Positions 9,423 to 17,317 of a stretch of 64,000 nt of DNA are shown piece after piece; within the stretch, counting starts at the first letter, position 1; the number at the start of each line of letters is the position of its first letter. The position numbers and the translations under genes were made by a program. The notes under the pieces were generated by a model. The model made no database searches and had not been told where the DNA came from. It was given only the letters and a program-made list of their open reading frames with translations. This stretch comes from Alteromonadaceae bacterium 2753L.S.0a.02 (GTDB taxonomy: Bacteria > Pseudomonadota > Gammaproteobacteria > Pseudomonadales > Cellvibrionaceae), in contig VISH01000002.1 of NCBI GenBank assembly GCA_007827375.1, positions 1,389,001 through 1,453,000 on the forward strand. Reading direction: 5' to 3'.

Positions 9423-10610
9423 ATGAAATTCGTAGACGAAGCACCAATTTTTGTTCAGGCGGGTAAAGGTGGCAATGGCTGCCTCAGCTTTCGTCGAGAA
9501 AAATTCATTGAAAAGGGTGGCCCCGACGGCGGAGACGGCGGAGACGGCGGCAGTGTTTATCTGGAAGCTGACGGAAACCTAAATACGCTAATCGATTACC
9601 GTTATCAACGCAGCTACAACGCGCAAAGTGGGGAATCGGGTCGTGGCCGCAATTGCACCGGTAAAAAGGGAGAAGATCTTGTACTGAAAGTACCTGTGGG
9701 TACATCTGTATTGGATGTCGATACCGAAGAGCAAATTGGCGATCTCACCAAAGATGGGGAACGATTACTGGTGGCACAAGGTGGCTTTCACGGCTTGGGA
9801 AACACTCGCTTCAAATCCAGCGTTAATCGCGCTCCAAGGCAAACCACTCCCGGTAGTGAGGGCGAGGCCAAGCAGTTAAAGCTCGAAATGAAAGTGTTAG
9901 CGGATGTGGGCATGTTGGGGCTTCCCAATGCAGGTAAGTCCACCTTTATAACGGCTGTGTCTGCTGCGCGACCAAAGGTTGCCGACTACCCATTTACAAC
10001 ACTCGTTCCAAGCCTCGGAGTGGTAAAAGTACAAAAGCATCGCAGTTTTGTTGTGGCTGATATTCCTGGCCTAATCGAAGGTGCTGCAGATGGGGCCGGG
10101 CTAGGTATTCGCTTTTTAAAGCACCTGACTCGTTGCCGAGTTTTAGTACATTTGGTGGATATTTGTCCCGTCGACGGTTCTGATCCTGTGGAAAACGCTC
10201 AAGCTATAGTGCGAGAACTGGAGCAATTTAGCGCAACATTGGCGTCTCGTGAGCGTTGGTTGGTTTTGAATAAAATGGACTTAATTACACCGGAAGAACA
10301 GCAAGCCTTAAGCGATAAGATAGTGCGTGCACTCAACTGGCAGGGGCCGACATTTGTGATTTCGGCAATCGGCCAAATCGGCACGCAGGAGCTGTGTGAA
10401 AAACTGCTCACTTATCTCGAAGCGGAGTGGGTGAAGGAAAAAGACGACCCGGATTACGCGCAACAGGAACACCAAACGCAACTGCAAATGCAGGTAGAAG
10501 CTCGTGAGCGTATTGATGCCCTGCGAGCAAGACACAAATCAAAGAAACCGCAGAATGACCGGGATGATGATGACGACGACTTTGATGTAGAAGTAGAATA
10601 CGTTCAGTAA
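9423..10610 (+). CDS. obgE: Obg-family GTPase ObgE/CgtA
   Basis: Essential ribosome-associated GTPase involved in 50S maturation and stress signalling. The 395-residue protein has the glycine-rich Obg fold at residues 1-158 (GPDGGDGGDGG). It is followed by the G domain: G1 GLPNAGKST, switch region DYPFTTLVPSLG, G3 DIPGLIEGA, G4 NKMD and G5 SAIG. The C-terminal tail is strongly acidic (run of six Asp), as in other gammaproteobacterial Obg proteins. The frame extends to 9396, but MKFVDEAPIF is the family start at 9423; its ribosome-binding site is weak. It sits in the conserved rplU-rpmA-obgE-proB order. Confidence 0.97.
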   Translation: MKFVDEAPIFVQAGKGGNGCLSFRREKFIEKGGPDGGDGGDGGSVYLEADGNLNTLIDYRYQRSYNAQSGESGRGRNCTGKKGEDLVLKVPVGTSVLDVDTEEQIGDLTKDGERLLVAQGGFHGLGNTRFKSSVNRAPRQTTPGSEGEAKQLKLEMKVLADVGMLGLPNAGKSTFITAVSAARPKVADYPFTTLVPSLGVVKVQKHRSFVVADIPGLIEGAADGAGLGIRFLKHLTRCRVLVHLVDICPVDGSDPVENAQAIVRELEQFSATLASRERWLVLNKMDLITPEEQQALSDKIVRALNWQGPTFVISAIGQIGTQELCEKLLTYLEAEWVKEKDDPDYAQQEHQTQLQMQVEARERIDALRARHKSKKPQNDRDDDDDDFDVEVEYVQ

Positions 10611-10649
10611 ATTTAAACAAACTTCTCGATAAATCTGTTGCATATAACC

Positions 10650-11771
10650 ATGAGTAAAAGGCAGTTAGTCAAACAGGGTCGGCGCTGGGTCATCAAAATT
10701 GGCAGCGCGTTATTAACTGATAATGGTCGGGGGCTAGACCGGGAAGCCATGGCAGCCTGGGTTGAGCAAATCGCCGCCTTATCAAAAAAAGGTTACGAAG
10801 TCGTGCTGGTTTCGTCTGGTGCCGTTGCAGCGGGAATGACCCGCCTCGGCTGGAAATCGCGGCCGAAAGCCATACACGAACAGCAGGCCGCGGCAGCAGT
10901 GGGGCAGTCGTCTTTAATTCAGGCTTATGAGCAGGAATTTCAGAAATTCAGTAAAAAAACCGCTCAGGTTTTGCTTGATCACGACGACCTTTCAAGTCGG
11001 CAACGCTATTTGAATGCGCGCTCAACACTGCGCACGTTAATTAGTATGGATGTGATCCCCATCATTAACGAAAACGACACTGTGGTAACCGATGAAATTC
11101 GTTTTGGCGACAACGACACTTTGGCAGCATTAGTCGCTAATTTAATCGAAGCGGATATGCTGTGCATACTTACCGACCAAAATGGCATGTTCGACAGCGA
11201 TCCGCGTCAGAATGCCTTGGCTGAAATGGTTTTCGAAAAACCGGCGCTTTCGCCCGACCTTGATGTAATGGCAACGTCCGGTGGTGCCTTGGGGCGTGGC
11301 GGTATGATTTCCAAAGTGCGAGCTGCTCGCCTGGCAGCTCGTTCAGGGGCGAGCACGGTTATTGTTGGCGGTAAAATTAATGATGTATTAGCACGAGTTA
11401 CCAATGGCGAAATTCTTGGTACGCTTTTGTATGCCGATCAGCAGCCTATTGCGGCACGTAAGCGTTGGCTCGCCGGCCAGTTGCAATCGCGCGGTGTGGT
11501 AACCTTGGACGATGGCGCGGTTACAGTTTTGCGGGAACATGGCAAAAGTTTGTTGCCAGTAGGTGTTAAGGATGTAAGCGGCCATTTCACCCGAGGTGAG
11601 ATGGTGTTGTGTAAGGATATTCAAGGCAACGAGGTTGCGCGAGGGCTGGTAAACTACAGCAGCGATGACGCCCGTAAAATTATTGGTCAGCCAACCACTA
11701 AAATTGAAGCGCTTCTGGGTTACAAAGATTTTGACGAGCTGATTCATCGCGATAATCTCGTGCTATCGTAA
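10650..11771 (+). CDS. proB: glutamate 5-kinase
   Basis: First enzyme of proline synthesis; phosphorylates glutamate to gamma-glutamyl phosphate. The 373-residue protein has an amino-acid kinase domain (WVIKIGSALLT, VLVSSGAVAAGM, PIINENDTV, FGDNDTLAALVA, GTGGM-equivalent GRGGMISKV) and a C-terminal PUA domain from about residue 280. An in-frame TTG lies at 10638, but the ATG at 10650 gives the usual N-terminus; neither has a strong Shine-Dalgarno. A sharp terminator follows at 11797. The location after obgE matches pseudomonad order. Confidence 0.97.
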   Translation: MSKRQLVKQGRRWVIKIGSALLTDNGRGLDREAMAAWVEQIAALSKKGYEVVLVSSGAVAAGMTRLGWKSRPKAIHEQQAAAAVGQSSLIQAYEQEFQKFSKKTAQVLLDHDDLSSRQRYLNARSTLRTLISMDVIPIINENDTVVTDEIRFGDNDTLAALVANLIEADMLCILTDQNGMFDSDPRQNALAEMVFEKPALSPDLDVMATSGGALGRGGMISKVRAARLAARSGASTVIVGGKINDVLARVTNGEILGTLLYADQQPIAARKRWLAGQLQSRGVVTLDDGAVTVLREHGKSLLPVGVKDVSGHFTRGEMVLCKDIQGNEVARGLVNYSSDDARKIIGQPTTKIEALLGYKDFDELIHRDNLVLS

Positions 11772-11796
11772 ACATCAAGCCGAAAACGCATTAAAT

Positions 11797-11822
11797 AACC
11801 CGGCATATTGCCGGGTTTTTTG
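11797..11822 (+). terminator. intrinsic terminator after proB
   Basis: AACCCGGCA / TGCCGGGTT stem with a short TAT loop, followed by a T-run (11816-11822), 25 bp past the proB stop. Confidence 0.9.
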
Positions 11823-11835
11823 TTGGAACAGAAAA

Positions 11836-12900
11836 ATGTCGATTTTTAAACAACACATTGCTGCTATGGGAGCCTACAAACCGCCGCTTGACGGCCGTGA
11901 CCCCAAAGAGCATTTATTGTTGGACTTCAACGAACGTACCTTGCCAGTAAGCGTGGCGGTGCAGCAGGCGCTGGTAGATTACATAAGCGATGGCCGTTTG
12001 CAGATGTATCCTGCCTATGGCGATATCGTTGAACATATTGCGGCATACGCGAATGTAGCCCCAGCGCAAGTAATGATCACCAACGGCTCAGACCAAGGTA
12101 TCGATTTGATTATTCGATCTGCCTGCCGTGAAGGCGATGAAGCGATTATCCCTTCTCCTTCTTTTGCGATGTATCTACAGTGTGCCAAGGTGGAAAATCT
12201 CGAGATTCACCAACCACAATATACTCGGGAGAAAGGTTTTCCGTTGCAGGAAGTGCTGTCGCTAATTAACGACAACACCCGGGTGATCACCATAGCAAAC
12301 CCCAATAATCCCAGTGGTACCTTGGTGAGTCGCGATGACATTGTGGCGATCGCAAAATCAGCACCCGAAGCTGTAATTTTAGTGGATGAGTGTTACTACG
12401 AATATGCCTCGGTGACGGTCGCCGATCTCGTGGCTCAGTACCCGAACATTGTGATTACGCGTACATTTTCCAAAACCTGGGGTATTCCTTCGTTGCGTCT
12501 TGGGTACATTATCGCGGCGAAAGAAAACATCCTTGCTCTTCTTAATGTGCGCGGCCCTTACGATATCAATCAACTGGCAATTGTCGCGATTCGAGCTGCG
12601 CTACAAAATCTGGACAGTGTTGAGAGCTACGTGGATGAGGTTATGCAAATCTCCAAACCCCTGCTCGAGGATTTTCTGGAAAGTCACGCAATAGATTACT
12701 GGCCCAGTGGTGGAAACTTCATTTGGGCATTTTTTGATGACCCTAATACCGTTGAGCAGGGCTTGGTGGCTAAGGGTATTCTGGTTCGCCCCAAAGCGGA
12801 TAGTGAAGGGCGTGTGGGCTTGCGGATAACATTAGGTACCCAAGAACAATCAGAGCGTTTGTTGCGCGAGCTGGAATTACTGCTCACAGATTGTGTTTAG
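11836..12900 (+). CDS. HisC-like PLP aminotransferase (class I/II)
   Basis: 354-residue fold-type I aminotransferase resembling histidinol-phosphate aminotransferase. Visible features are ITNGSDQGIDL (PLP phosphate loop), ANPNNPSGT, LVDECYYEY (Asp/Tyr contacting PLP), TFSKTWGIPSLRLGY (Schiff-base Lys in SKT and phosphate-binding Arg) and a C-terminal LRITLG arginine motif. The N-terminal substrate segment reads DFNERT, not the usual NENPxG, so the substrate may differ from histidinol phosphate. It stands alone between two terminators after proB, away from any his gene. Possible alternatives are an aromatic aminotransferase or a CobD-like decarboxylase. The family is certain; the specificity is not. 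Confidence 0.8.
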   Translation: MSIFKQHIAAMGAYKPPLDGRDPKEHLLLDFNERTLPVSVAVQQALVDYISDGRLQMYPAYGDIVEHIAAYANVAPAQVMITNGSDQGIDLIIRSACREGDEAIIPSPSFAMYLQCAKVENLEIHQPQYTREKGFPLQEVLSLINDNTRVITIANPNNPSGTLVSRDDIVAIAKSAPEAVILVDECYYEYASVTVADLVAQYPNIVITRTFSKTWGIPSLRLGYIIAAKENILALLNVRGPYDINQLAIVAIRAALQNLDSVESYVDEVMQISKPLLEDFLESHAIDYWPSGGNFIWAFFDDPNTVEQGLVAKGILVRPKADSEGRVGLRITLGTQEQSERLLRELELLLTDCV

Positions 12901-12922
12901 TATAAAGGGCAACAAGCGGACG

Positions 12923-12952
12923 AAAAAAAACCGGCTTATACCGGTTTTTTTA
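12923..12952. terminator. bidirectional terminator between HisC-like gene and rpsT
   Basis: AAAAAAAACCGG, loop CTTATA, CCGGTTTTTTT. The A-run before and T-run after make it work for the plus-strand aminotransferase gene and the minus-strand rpsT alike. Confidence 0.85.
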
Positions 12953-12976
12953 ATTCACACTTAAAGTGCTAAAAGC

Positions 12977-13243
12977 TTAAGCAGCCATTGCCTTAATTTG
13001 CGCATTCAGGCGGCTCTTATGGCGAGCGGCTTTGTTTTTGTGGATGATGCCTTTGTCGGCCATGCGATCGACCACGGGCACTGCTGTTTCGTAAGCTGCT
13101 TTTGCTGCTTCAGCGTCGCCTGCTTCAATCGCCGCAACCACTTTCTTAAGGTAAGTGCGAACCATGGAGCGCAGGCTAGCATTATGCGCGCGACGCTTGT
13201 CGTTTTGACGGGCACGCTTCTTTGCTTGAGGTGTATTTGCCAC
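12977..13243 (-). CDS. rpsT: 30S ribosomal protein S20
   Basis: 88-residue, Lys/Arg/Ala-rich small-subunit protein starting MANTPQAKKRARQNDKRR. It has the usual helical pattern and ends KSRLNAQIKAMAA. The start codon is GTG at 13243, with a GGAG ribosome-binding site 8 bases upstream. Rare start codons are a known feature of rpsT autoregulation in enterobacteria; whether that holds here is inference. Its promoter (13312-13339) lies over the 3' end of the next minus-strand gene. Confidence 0.97.
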   Translation of the reverse strand: MANTPQAKKRARQNDKRRAHNASLRSMVRTYLKKVVAAIEAGDAEAAKAAYETAVPVVDRMADKGIIHKNKAARHKSRLNAQIKAMAA

Positions 13244-13311
13244 CGCGTTGCTCCTGTAAAAATCGGATAATGAATAGTTATAACGCCCAGGGGGCGGTTT
13301 AAGGGTGCGCT

Positions 13312-13339
13312 ATTATCCGTTTTTGTGGGGTAAAGTCAA
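13312..13339 (-). promoter_or_regulatory. sigma-70-type promoter of rpsT
   Basis: On the minus strand TTGACT (13339-13334) and GATAAT (13317-13312) are spaced 16 bp apart, about 70 bp before the rpsT GTG. It overlaps the last codon of the histidine kinase gene. Confidence 0.7.
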
Positions 13340-15390
13340 GCCGCCGGCAGGCGAATTTCGAAGATTACGCCGCTATTGTCTGGCAAGTTGTAGCACTGTA
13401 CCTCGCCACGGTGAAAATCGGCGATAAGCCTCACGATATACAAGCCCAGCCCCAGGTGTTGGCCGGATTCCGCGGTGGTGGTTTTGTCGCGCACTGAGAC
13501 CATGGAATCGAACAATTGCCCATGCATGCTGGTGGGCAGCGGTGGCCCTTCGTTGTGTACCGTAAACACCAGATTGCCCTGGCTGCGATACAGGCCAAGC
13601 TCTATTAGGCCGTTGCTGGGGCAGAAATCCGCCGCGTTATCCACTAACTTGTCGAACATTTGCACCAACAGTTCACCAGACCCGTTCAACTGTAAGGGAC
13701 CTTCTTCATTGCGTATGTTGAGTCTAAAACGCGCATGCCGGTATACGTCTTCATAGGCCGCTTTGAGGTTGTTCAGCAGCTCGTCACAGGGAATCAGCTC
13801 CACTTCGGCGGCGCCAATGGCCTGCTCCACGCGACTAGCTGCGCTCATAGCATTCAGTATGTTGGAAAGCCTCGTGGTACCTTCTTTGGCCCGCTCGGCA
13901 TAGACCTTTGCGCTTGCTGGCAAATTTTCAAATTCGAGGTTGTCCAGGGAGGTTTTCACAATGGCTAGCGGGGTTCGCAGTTCATGGGAAAGTTTGCTGG
14001 AAAGGGTTCGCAAATAGTTGGTGTATTCCCTCAAGCGGGTGAGCAGGGTGGCATAGTTGCGCGATAGGTCACCAATTTCATCACGGCTTTTAAACACCGG
14101 GAAGTTATCGGCGATTTTACCGCTGTCGGAGATGGCATCGGCTGCAGCACGGCTCAGTTTGCGAATGCGGAAGCTCAGCCAGGAGGCATAGAGTATCAGT
14201 GTTACGCTGGCGGCAAAGGTTACCACGATCGAATAGGCGATCAGTTTGTAAAACGCTGAGCTGGTTAATCGTGCGAGGCTGTCTGAGCTTTGATCGGCTA
14301 TCACGACAGCGAGGGGTTGCTCTGCCCCACCGAGCTGATCGACGACCGGCGTAGCGACGCGCACCAGGCGCTGTTCCCCAGTTTGATACCAACCCTGTTG
14401 TAAAGGTTGTTTGCTCGAAAGTGCCGCGTATACCTCGGGCGTATCGAGCATGCCTGTGTTTTGGCTGTCATCGATTGCCGGGAAGGCGTCGTCGCCTACC
14501 GCAAAAAAATAGAACCAGTTCAGCAGGCTGTGACGCTGCTGCATTTTTGTGCTGTCGCTGGTTTTCAACTCTCCAGCTGCAGCCACAGGTCGGGCTCCCA
14601 AGGAGGCAACTTGCAATCGAACGCCCGGGCGACTGAACACCGCCAGTTCGCGGGACAGCAGGGGTGACTGCATTACCAGAGGTGGCAGTTGCTGGCTAAA
14701 GTTACTGGTAGTTGTAATCTCACGATGGGTGTCGGCTATCTCAACACCAAAACCATCGCGACCCCAGTGCAATGGCAACTGCATCTCTACAAGGTAGCCT
14801 TTTTCTGTTTCTGAGATCACTCCCTTAACCTGGTATTCCACTTTGAGCCCTCCTGGTGTGTACCAACCGGCGGAAAGCTTGCCCTGACCGCTGGCGTATA
14901 TAACGAGGAGCGTATCTGGTGCCGTATTCGCGGAGAAGTGCAGATTGATGTGGTCTGCTTCCAAAGGGGAAGCCATAGTAGGGTTGTAATAACGCCTGTT
15001 GCTATCGAGAATCTCAAGAAGTAAATAGAGTTGATCGTTCACAGCACCGGCTTGTACATGTGCTCTCAAATCACCCCCACGGCCGCGTAACGATTGTTGC
15101 GCAAATTGGGCCACTTGCCAGTCGTCCTGATAGCCATCTACCAAGGGTGGGGTGTTTAAGGGGTGAACGAAAACCGGACTGCTGCCTGGGGGTGGGTTGA
15201 GGCGTTGCAGTTCCTCGAGAATTTCGCGATCACTGCCGAACCGTGCGGAAACGGCCTTCGACATCGCCATGAGCGCATCCGACTGTCCCTGACGCAGGGT
15301 TTGCTCCATTTCTCCGATATATTGGCAGCCTACCCAGGGCAGGGTAAGAGTAATCAGGCTGACGACCAGCAGTTGCTTACGCAGTTTCAC
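13336..15390 (-). CDS. sensor histidine kinase, PdsS-like, with CBM9-like periplasmic sensor
   Basis: 684-residue membrane kinase. It has an N-terminal membrane anchor (residues 1-22) and a periplasmic region of about 360 residues. Near residue 83 that region reads LVDGYQDDW, the hallmark opening of CBM9/DOMON-like sugar-binding folds. A second membrane helix (383-405) is followed by a HAMP-like linker, the phospho-acceptor H469 in LSHELRTPLAIV, N-box KLVDNAADF (about 585) and G-box LGLGLYIV (about 646). Length, architecture and partner resemble the proteobacterial dedicated sortase system kinase (PdsS, TIGR03785), though no sortase or LPXTG target is in the window. GTG start, 2 bp after the regulator stop. 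Signal unknown; a carbohydrate ligand is inference. Confidence 0.88.
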   Translation of the reverse strand: MKLRKQLLVVSLITLTLPWVGCQYIGEMEQTLRQGQSDALMAMSKAVSARFGSDREILEELQRLNPPPGSSPVFVHPLNTPPLVDGYQDDWQVAQFAQQSLRGRGGDLRAHVQAGAVNDQLYLLLEILDSNRRYYNPTMASPLEADHINLHFSANTAPDTLLVIYASGQGKLSAGWYTPGGLKVEYQVKGVISETEKGYLVEMQLPLHWGRDGFGVEIADTHREITTTSNFSQQLPPLVMQSPLLSRELAVFSRPGVRLQVASLGARPVAAAGELKTSDSTKMQQRHSLLNWFYFFAVGDDAFPAIDDSQNTGMLDTPEVYAALSSKQPLQQGWYQTGEQRLVRVATPVVDQLGGAEQPLAVVIADQSSDSLARLTSSAFYKLIAYSIVVTFAASVTLILYASWLSFRIRKLSRAAADAISDSGKIADNFPVFKSRDEIGDLSRNYATLLTRLREYTNYLRTLSSKLSHELRTPLAIVKTSLDNLEFENLPASAKVYAERAKEGTTRLSNILNAMSAASRVEQAIGAAEVELIPCDELLNNLKAAYEDVYRHARFRLNIRNEEGPLQLNGSGELLVQMFDKLVDNAADFCPSNGLIELGLYRSQGNLVFTVHNEGPPLPTSMHGQLFDSMVSVRDKTTTAESGQHLGLGLYIVRLIADFHRGEVQCYNLPDNSGVIFEIRLPAA

Positions 15391-15392
15391 GG

Positions 15393-16091
15393 CTAGGCGT
15401 TTTCAGTCAACCAGCGGTAGCCCATCCCATAGGCGGTTTGAATGCAGTCAAAGCTGTCGTCCAGTTCTTTGAATTTTTTGCGTATGCGTTTGATATGTGA
15501 TGTGATGGTGTTGTCGTCTAAAACAACATTGGCAGCGTCCATAAGCTGTTGGCGATTCTTAACGTGCCCAGGGTGTTGTGCCAGGGAGTGTACGATCCAC
15601 AACTCGGTTACCGTTAAATCGACCATTTTGCCCGACCATTGCACGGTCATGCGATCCATATTGAGGGTGAGCTTGCCACGAACGATTTCCTTATCCTGCG
15701 CAATGGGTTTTTGCAGAGCGTCAATGCGGCGAAACAGGGCCGTGATGCGAGCCAGCATATGTGGCTGGGAGATGTCTTTGGTGAGATAGTCATCGGCGCC
15801 GAGTCGCAGGCCGCTAACCACATCGAACTCACTGTCGCGTGCTGTTAAAAATATGATCGGTAATTCCGGGGCGCGGCTGCGTAAATCGCGGCACAATTCG
15901 AAACCGCCTTCTATTTCATCACCGAGGCCAACATCGATAATTGCCAAGTCCGGCAGGCGGTTTGCAAATGCCTGGGTGGCTTCAGGGCGGCTGCGATAGT
16001 GCGAGACCTTGTAGCCCTGTCGTCTCAGTGCATCGCAGTAATTTTGGGCAATGGCTTCTTCGTCTTCAACAATAGCGATATGGCGCTGCAT
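15393..16091 (-). CDS. OmpR-type response regulator, PdsR-like
   Basis: 232-residue DNA-binding regulator paired with the kinase 2 bp downstream. The receiver domain has acidic residues ED (10-11), phospho-acceptor D53 in AIIDVGLGD, Thr in FLTARDS and K105 in YLTKDIS. A winged-helix output domain follows (LTVTELWIVHSLAQHPG, then NTITSHIKRIRKKF and a YGMGYRW wing). The helix reading DNA (DDNTITSHIKRIRKK) is typical of the OmpR/PhoB class. It resembles PdsR (TIGR03787) of proteobacterial sortase systems. Targets are unknown; none is obvious beside it. Confidence 0.9.
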   Translation of the reverse strand: MQRHIAIVEDEEAIAQNYCDALRRQGYKVSHYRSRPEATQAFANRLPDLAIIDVGLGDEIEGGFELCRDLRSRAPELPIIFLTARDSEFDVVSGLRLGADDYLTKDISQPHMLARITALFRRIDALQKPIAQDKEIVRGKLTLNMDRMTVQWSGKMVDLTVTELWIVHSLAQHPGHVKNRQQLMDAANVVLDDNTITSHIKRIRKKFKELDDSFDCIQTAYGMGYRWLTENA

Positions 16092-16169
16092 AATTATTGT
16101 GTCTTTGCAGTGTACAAAGACACAAAGCTTACCAGTGAATGGTGAATTTCAACAGAGGTGCGCAAAGGC

Positions 16170-16628
16170 TCAGTGCCGGAAGTAGCGCTTGGTCGCTTGC
16201 TGCACCCAATTGCGGTGGTTTTCGGGCGCCTGACCGAGAATATTCTCCTTCACGCAGGCTGCGTAGCTTGAATCGTCTTCTTTGATGTGGTCGAGTAACC
16301 AATTCATTAGTACCTGCGCCAAGGTATTGGCAATGTCTTCGCCGTTTTTGAAACGAGTGTGAAGATTTTCGATCTGGTCGATAAACGCCTTGTGAGTGAC
16401 TTGATGTTCCTCCAGTGACGCATAACGCGCCTGCTCCATCAGTGCTTCCTCAAATTCGAAATGCGACAGCGTGTAATCCACCAGCAAGGTAAGGATCTCT
16501 GCGGTTTTTTCGCGGTCTCCTGCAGCTTCCTTGAGTAGTTCCACCTGATTGATGTACTCAATAATGCGTTGATGCTGGCGATCGATAACCGGAATACCAA
16601 TTTCGTATTCTTGCGACCAAGTAATCAT
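16170..16628 (-). CDS. bacteriohemerythrin (copy 1)
   Basis: 152-residue four-helix-bundle diiron oxygen-binding protein. The iron-ligand pattern is visible: H in DRQHQRIIEYIN, HFEFEE (HxxxE), HQVTHK (HxxxH) and HIKEDD (HxxxxD). It may store or deliver O2 or act as an O2 sensor; there is no attached signalling domain. It lies 12 bp downstream of a second hemerythrin gene of similar length, so the two form an operon from a tandem duplication. Confidence 0.93.
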   Translation of the reverse strand: MITWSQEYEIGIPVIDRQHQRIIEYINQVELLKEAAGDREKTAEILTLLVDYTLSHFEFEEALMEQARYASLEEHQVTHKAFIDQIENLHTRFKNGEDIANTLAQVLMNWLLDHIKEDDSSYAACVKENILGQAPENHRNWVQQATKRYFRH

Positions 16629-16640
16629 AATGTATCTCTA

Positions 16641-17093
16641 TTAGCCAAACAGTCGATTAAACCAGCTGCCCTTGCGGGCTTTGGTACGTTTCGTTGCCTC
16701 TTCCATGTTGGCTCTAACAGAATCGGCGTAATCACGATCGTCACATTTAATGTGATTCACCAGCCACGCTTTCAGTACATGGAGTAATTCATTGGTGATA
16801 TCCTCACCGCTCTTAACTCGTTGCTGGAAACTGTTTACGCGTCTTGCGAACAGACGGTGAACTTTTTTATGGGCATTTAAGAAGGGGTAACCCGCTTCTT
16901 CCATGAGGTTCTCTTCAAAGGCAAAATGCGAGAGGGTGTAATCCACCAGTTCATCCAAAACATCGATAATTTCTTCTCGACTTTTGGAATCGCGGGCGTG
17001 GTGCACCATATTAATATATTCAACAATGCGGTGATGTTGTGAATCGATAACCGGAATACCTAGTTCCAATTCCGAAGTCCATTTTATTGCCAT
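16641..17093 (-). CDS. bacteriohemerythrin (copy 2)
   Basis: 150-residue paralogue of the following gene, with the same ligands (DSQHHRIVEYIN, HFAFEE, HKKVHR, HIKCDD). Its C-terminus ends in a basic tail (TKRTKARKGSWFNRLFG) that is absent in the neighbour and could mediate membrane or protein contact. GGAGG precedes the ATG at 17093, so this is the promoter-proximal gene. The two copies share clear motif identity but differ widely elsewhere, so the duplication is not recent. Confidence 0.93.
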   Translation of the reverse strand: MAIKWTSELELGIPVIDSQHHRIVEYINMVHHARDSKSREEIIDVLDELVDYTLSHFAFEENLMEEAGYPFLNAHKKVHRLFARRVNSFQQRVKSGEDITNELLHVLKAWLVNHIKCDDRDYADSVRANMEEATKRTKARKGSWFNRLFG

Positions 17094-17317
17094 GCTGTAA
17101 CCTCCAGACAGGCCGAAATTCTACGGGTATAAATTCATCATAGAAGCCGATAAATGTTCCTGCATGGTTTCAAATCAAGAAAATTACCTGGCGCGTTGAT
17201 ACGTGTGCCAGGTGATCTTTGGCGTCATTTTGTTGTCGAATCAATCTGTCAAACTTTATGCGTTTTTGTAATTTAGTATTGAGCTGCAATTGCTACCCCT
17301 GTTGAAAAGGAGCCATT

